Shown: positions 4,765-7,871 of the stretch, one piece after another | Layout of the letters: each line of letters opens with the position of its first letter | How positions within the stretch are numbered: the stretch's first letter is position 1 | Origin: Actinomycetes bacterium | GTDB taxonomy: Bacteria; Actinomycetota; Actinomycetes; Actinomycetales; Beutenbergiaceae | NCBI GenBank assembly: GCA_021793935.1 | Contig: JAJYRV010000080.1 | Location: 1 to 7,871 of the forward strand | DNA: 7,871 nt | Direction of reading: 5' to 3' | Program-made: the position numbers and the translations under genes | The notes under the pieces: model-generated | Seen by the model: the letters and a program-made list of their open reading frames with translations, nothing else | Database searches by the model: none | What the model was told of the DNA's origin: nothing

Positions 4765-5706
4765 ATGACCCACTCGCCGGCCTCCGGTTCGAGGCAGGGA
4801 CTTGCCGCCGGGGTGGGCGCCTACCTCCTATGGGGGTTCCTCCCGCTGTATTTCCCGCTGCTCGGCCCCGCCTCCCCCTTGGATATCAGCGCGCACCGGG
4901 TCGTGTGGTCCTGGCTCGTGTGCCTGCTGCTCCTCGCGATCACGTCGCGGTTCGGCGAATACACCGCGTTGTTACGCAACCGCCGGCGGATGTCGCGGCT
5001 CGCGCTCGCGGCGGTGCTGCTCTCGGCGAACTGGCTCATCTTCCTCATCGGTGTGATCACCGGTCGGGTGGTGGAGGCCTCCCTCGGATATTTCATGAAC
5101 CCGCTCGTGACGGTTCTCCTCGCCGTCCTCGTGCTCCGAGAGAGGATCAACCGCGCGCAGTGGCTGGGCCTGGGGATCGCGGCGGCGGGACTCGGGGTCC
5201 TCACCTACGAGAACGGGCGGGTGCCGTGGATCTCGCTCGGGCTCGCGTTCTCCTTCGGCCTGTACGGCCTGATGAAGAAGCAGGTCGCCGCCGACGTTCC
5301 CGCGCTCGCCGGCTTCACCGCGGAAACGACCGCGCTGCTCCCCCTCGCGCTCGGGTACCTCGCGGTCATCACCGCGCAGGGCACCGGCACGTTCGGCGTC
5401 GCCGACGGCCCCCTCGGCACGCGGGTCGACCACGTGCTGTTGCTCATGTTCTCCGGGGTCGCGACGGCGGTGCCGCTGTTGCTTTTTGCCGCCGCCACCC
5501 GCCGGATCCCGTTGGTGACGGTCGGCATGATCCAGTTCATGACGCCGATCATGCAGTTCCTCACCGGCGTGTTCATCTACGGCGAGGTGATGTCACCCGG
5601 GCGGTGGATCGGGTTCGTGTGCGTGTGGCTCGCGCTCATCGTCCTCAGCGCGGACGCGCTGCGCAAAGCACGGCAGCGCCCGACGCTCCGGCGGGAGGGG
5701 CGGTAG
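4765..5706 (+). CDS. rarD: RarD-type EamA-family (drug/metabolite transporter) permease, 313 aa
   Basis: The protein has about ten hydrophobic segments arranged as two EamA repeats, the normal RarD length, and the RarD hallmarks: GVGAYLLWGFLPLYF (16-30) in helix 1, SAHRVVWS (42-49), SANWLIFLIGVITGRVVEAS (87-106) followed by LGYFMNPLVTVLLAVLVL and RERINRAQWLG (125-135), and in the second half IPLVTVGMIQFMTPIMQF (248-265) with IYGEV (271-275). It ends in a basic cytoplasmic tail (RKARQRPTLRREGR). Family knowledge: RarD was named from E. coli for a suspected link to chloramphenicol sensitivity, but its substrate is unproven; other EamA members export amino acids or metabolites. The ATG start has no visible Shine-Dalgarno and may be leaderless. 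It is monocistronic and converges on the prenyl synthase gene with 12 bases between stops. Confidence 0.93.
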   Translation: MTHSPASGSRQGLAAGVGAYLLWGFLPLYFPLLGPASPLDISAHRVVWSWLVCLLLLAITSRFGEYTALLRNRRRMSRLALAAVLLSANWLIFLIGVITGRVVEASLGYFMNPLVTVLLAVLVLRERINRAQWLGLGIAAAGLGVLTYENGRVPWISLGLAFSFGLYGLMKKQVAADVPALAGFTAETTALLPLALGYLAVITAQGTGTFGVADGPLGTRVDHVLLLMFSGVATAVPLLLFAAATRRIPLVTVGMIQFMTPIMQFLTGVFIYGEVMSPGRWIGFVCVWLALIVLSADALRKARQRPTLRREGR

Positions 5707-5720
5707 GGCCACCGCTCCTC
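5695..5720. terminator. Compact hairpin spanning two convergent stop codons
   Basis: GAGGGGCGGT (5695-5704) and ACCGCTCCTC (5711-5720) form a 10-bp stem with a 6-base loop; nine pairs are Watson-Crick and one is G-U in plus-strand RNA (a C-A mismatch in minus-strand RNA). The rarD stop (5704-5706) and the prenyl synthase stop (5719-5721) both touch it. It lacks a T-run on either side. The natural reading is a shared terminator built from the ends of both genes, stronger for rarD. Confidence 0.5.
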
Positions 5721-6720
5721 ACGCGAGGCGGTCCACCAGCAGGTGGGCGAATTGTTCCAATGCCCGCCGCGCGGGGCTATCGGGGAGGATGGCGAGTTCG
5801 GCCATCGCGTCCGTCGCGCACTGACGGGCCATGTTGCGCGTCTCCTCGAGCACGGGGTGTGCGGTGAGGTCGGCGAGGACGTCGGCGAGGGCAGCGTCGC
5901 TGCTGAGATCGCCATCGAGGGCGTCGAGGATCTGCGCTCCGGCCTCGTCGATCTCGCCGGCGTCTGCTTGATCCCGAAGGAGCAGCACCGGCATCGTGGC
6001 GACCCCCTCGCGAAGGTCGGTGCCGGGGGTCTTGCCGGTCGTGTCGGCGTCGGAGACGAGGTCGATGACGTCGTCGGCGAGTTGGAAGGCGACCCCGACC
6101 TTCTCCGCGTATTCCACCGCCGCATCGACAGCCGGTTGCGGAGCGCCGGAGAACAGTGCTCCGTAGTGGGCCGAGGCGGCGATGAGGGAGCCGGTCTTGT
6201 CCGCGAGCACTCCGAGGTAGTGCTCGATCGGGTCTTCCCCCTCCCGCGGTCCGAGCGTCTCGTTGAGTTGGCCGAGGACGAGCCGTTCGAAGGCGTCGGC
6301 CTGGATCCGTACCGCTTTCGGTCCGAGTTCGGCGACGAGTTGGGAGGCCCGGGCAAACAGCAGGTCCCCCACGAGGATCGCGACGGAATTGCCCCACACC
6401 TCATGGGCGCTGGGCGCTCCGCGCCGAAGCGGCGCGGAGTCCATGACGTCGTCGTGGTACAGGGAGGCGAGGTGGGTGAGCTCGGTGGCCACTGCGGCCT
6501 GGCGCACCCGGTCATCGACCCCCGCACCGAATTGGGCGCTGAGGATCACCAGCACCGGCCGCAGCCGTTTGCCGCCCGCCTCGATGAGGTGGCGGGCGGC
6601 ATCATCGATCAGCGCGCGGGTGGTGGTGCGCGCCGTCTGCAGGAGTTGGTCTTCTAGGACGCAAAGTTCCTCTTGAACGACGCGTTCAAGCTCCGCATCC
6701 CCTAGTGGCAGTCCGATCAC
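5719..6720 (-). CDS. Long-chain polyprenyl diphosphate synthase (probable menaquinone side chain), 333 aa
   Basis: The trans-prenyltransferase signature is complete: GGKRLRP (49-55), first Asp-rich motif DDVMD (90-94) followed by RRG (99-101), KT (175-176), the FQLADDVID segment with second Asp-rich motif (212-220), and GTDLREG (233-239). It condenses isopentenyl diphosphate onto allylic diphosphates using Mg2+ held by the two Asp clusters. The residues 4 and 5 before the first motif are Ser86 and Ala85; small side chains there leave the product pocket open, so a long chain (C35 or more) is expected rather than farnesyl or geranylgeranyl. The GTG start overlaps the nuoN stop in a GTGA arrangement with no evident Shine-Dalgarno, indicating translational coupling to a complex I gene. 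That context favours the menaquinone tail (HepT/IspB/GrcC-like) over carotenoid or undecaprenyl synthesis. Exact chain length is not readable. Confidence 0.92.
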   Translation of the reverse strand: MIGLPLGDAELERVVQEELCVLEDQLLQTARTTTRALIDDAARHLIEAGGKRLRPVLVILSAQFGAGVDDRVRQAAVATELTHLASLYHDDVMDSAPLRRGAPSAHEVWGNSVAILVGDLLFARASQLVAELGPKAVRIQADAFERLVLGQLNETLGPREGEDPIEHYLGVLADKTGSLIAASAHYGALFSGAPQPAVDAAVEYAEKVGVAFQLADDVIDLVSDADTTGKTPGTDLREGVATMPVLLLRDQADAGEIDEAGAQILDALDGDLSSDAALADVLADLTAHPVLEETRNMARQCATDAMAELAILPDSPARRALEQFAHLLVDRLA

Positions 6721-7871
6721 AGCAGGAATTTCGACGCTTGTTCTGCGAGGTTGAGCACTCCCTGGGGCAGGACCCCGAGGAGGACGGTACCGATCGCGCA
6801 GACGGCGACCGCGACCTGGGTCATCCCTTCGGGAGCGACGACCGCCGTCGTCTCATCAGCAGGTTCGGTGAAGAACATGAGCACGATGATACGCACATAG
6901 AAGTACGCGGCGGCCGCGGAGGCGAGGACGGCGATGACGACGAGGGGCCAAGCGCCGCCGGCGATCGCGGCGGAGAACACCGTGAACTTCCCGACGAACC
7001 CGCCCGTGAGGGGGATCCCGGCGAACGACAGGAGGAAGAGCACCATCGTGAACGCGGTGATCGGGCTGCGCCGGCCCAGGCCCGCCCATTGCTGGATGTT
7101 CCACGCTTCTGCGGTGATCGTGCCGTCCGGGCTCTTCTGCCGAACCATCGACACGATCGCGAACGCCCCCACGGTCGCGAGCCCGTAGGCGAGGAGGTAG
7201 AACAGCACGGAGCTGATCCCCTTGGATTCCAGGGCGATGATGCCCAGGAGCACGAACCCCGCGTGGGCGACCGAGGAGTAGGCGAGCATCCGCTTGATGT
7301 CCGTTTGCACGATCGCGAGCACGGTACCGACGATCATCGTGATGATCGCGATGCCCCACAGGAACGGCGCGAGGTCCCAGGCGATGCCAGAGGTCGCGAC
7401 GTACACGAACCGGAGCATCGCCGCGAACGCCGCGATCTTCGTCGCTGCGGCCATGAAGCCGGTGATCGGCGTGGGGGCGCCCTGGTACACGTCGGGGGTC
7501 CATGCGTGGAACGGCACCGCACCGACCTTGAACAGCAGGCCGATGAGGACCATCACGGAACCGGCGAGGAGCAACCCGTCCATTCCGGCCACGGCGGGCA
7601 CCGCCGTCGCGAGGTCACTGAGCGAGACCGAACCGGCGAAGCCGTACAGGAGCGCGATCCCCATGAGGAAGAACCCGGAGGCGAAGGCGCCGAGGAGGAA
7701 GTACTTCAGGGAGGCCTCCTGGGAGACCAGCCGGCGCCGCCGAGCCATTCCCGACAGCAGGTACAGCGGCAGCGAGAGCACTTCGAGGGCGATGAACAGC
7801 GTGAGCAGGTCCGCGGCGACGGGGAAGACGATCATCCCGAGCGCCGCGAACAGGGTGAGGGGGAAGATCTC
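6717..7871 (-). CDS. nuoN: NADH-quinone oxidoreductase subunit N (NuoN), C-terminal 384 residues, 5' end beyond right edge
   Basis: The frame is open to the window edge (EIFPLTLFAALG precedes the first internal Met), so the start lies outside; a full NuoN of about 500 residues would lack roughly its first quarter here. Numbering from the edge, the antiporter-like core is clear: LFIALEVLSLPLYLLSG (25-41) with conserved Glu30, SQEASLKYFLLGAF (50-63) with Lys56, FKVGAVPFHAWTPDVYQGAP (114-133) with Lys115, ATKIAAF (143-149) with Lys145, TDIKRMLAYSSVAHAG (190-205), and GIPLTGGFVGKF (285-296) with Lys295. These charged residues line the proton path in family members. NuoN is a multi-helix membrane subunit of complex I that couples NADH oxidation and quinone reduction to proton pumping. 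It is normally the last nuo gene, as here, and its final codon overlaps the prenyl synthase GTG. Confidence 0.96.
   Translation of the reverse strand, partial: EIFPLTLFAALGMIVFPVAADLLTLFIALEVLSLPLYLLSGMARRRRLVSQEASLKYFLLGAFASGFFLMGIALLYGFAGSVSLSDLATAVPAVAGMDGLLLAGSVMVLIGLLFKVGAVPFHAWTPDVYQGAPTPITGFMAAATKIAAFAAMLRFVYVATSGIAWDLAPFLWGIAIITMIVGTVLAIVQTDIKRMLAYSSVAHAGFVLLGIIALESKGISSVLFYLLAYGLATVGAFAIVSMVRQKSPDGTITAEAWNIQQWAGLGRRSPITAFTMVLFLLSFAGIPLTGGFVGKFTVFSAAIAGGAWPLVVIAVLASAAAAYFYVRIIVLMFFTEPADETTAVVAPEGMTQVAVAVCAIGTVLLGVLPQGVLNLAEQASKFLL

Noticed and set aside
4830..5867. Arg/Pro-rich plus-strand frame overlapping rarD and running into the prenyl synthase gene
   Set aside because: It is out of frame with rarD, runs through a convergent gene boundary and consists of repetitive Arg/Ala/Pro residues typical of +1 shadows in GC-rich genes.

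Overview
The window is ordinary core-genome DNA from a high-GC Gram-positive bacterium, almost certainly an actinobacterium. The clues are strong G/C bias at third codon positions, many GTG starts (4 of the 7 genes whose start is inside the window), an rpmG–hadA–hadB cluster behind tRNA genes, an FprA-type ferredoxin-NADP reductase, and a polyprenyl diphosphate synthase directly behind nuoN. I cannot name the genus. I see no prophage, transposase, CRISPR array or obvious horizontally acquired island.

Layout from left to right. Positions 1-1266 hold a minus-strand block read right to left: tRNA-Tyr(GTA), tRNA-Thr(GGT), tRNA-Met(CAT, elongator), rpmG (ribosomal protein L33), hadA-like and hadB-like MaoC-fold dehydratases. 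The hadB-like gene runs off the left edge. A divergent promoter region (about 1267-1359) separates this block from plus-strand yajQ, which is followed 37 bases later by an MFS drug-efflux-type transporter gene. That gene converges on minus-strand fprA across 117 bases containing an unusual three-copy repeat/palindrome (3094-3175). fprA is divergent from rarD (EamA-family permease); rarD converges on a long-chain polyprenyl diphosphate synthase gene with only 12 bases between stop codons, and the synthase gene overlaps the end of nuoN by 4 bases. nuoN is cut by the right edge and lacks its 5' part.

The genes form small functional groups. tRNAs, L33 and a hydroxyacyl dehydratase pair join translation with fatty-acid elongation. 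NuoN (complex I) and the prenyl synthase (probable menaquinone side chain) join respiration with quinone synthesis. FprA moves electrons between NADPH and ferredoxin-like partners. The MFS and RarD proteins are membrane permeases of unknown substrate.

No convincing new biological system is visible. The most interesting items are structural: the 3094-3175 repeat with two mutually exclusive folds, a compact hairpin spanning two convergent stop codons (5695-5720), a hairpin covering the likely ribosome binding site of the MFS gene (1865-1892), and a probable leaderless start for rarD. No gene-free stretch reaches 300 bases.
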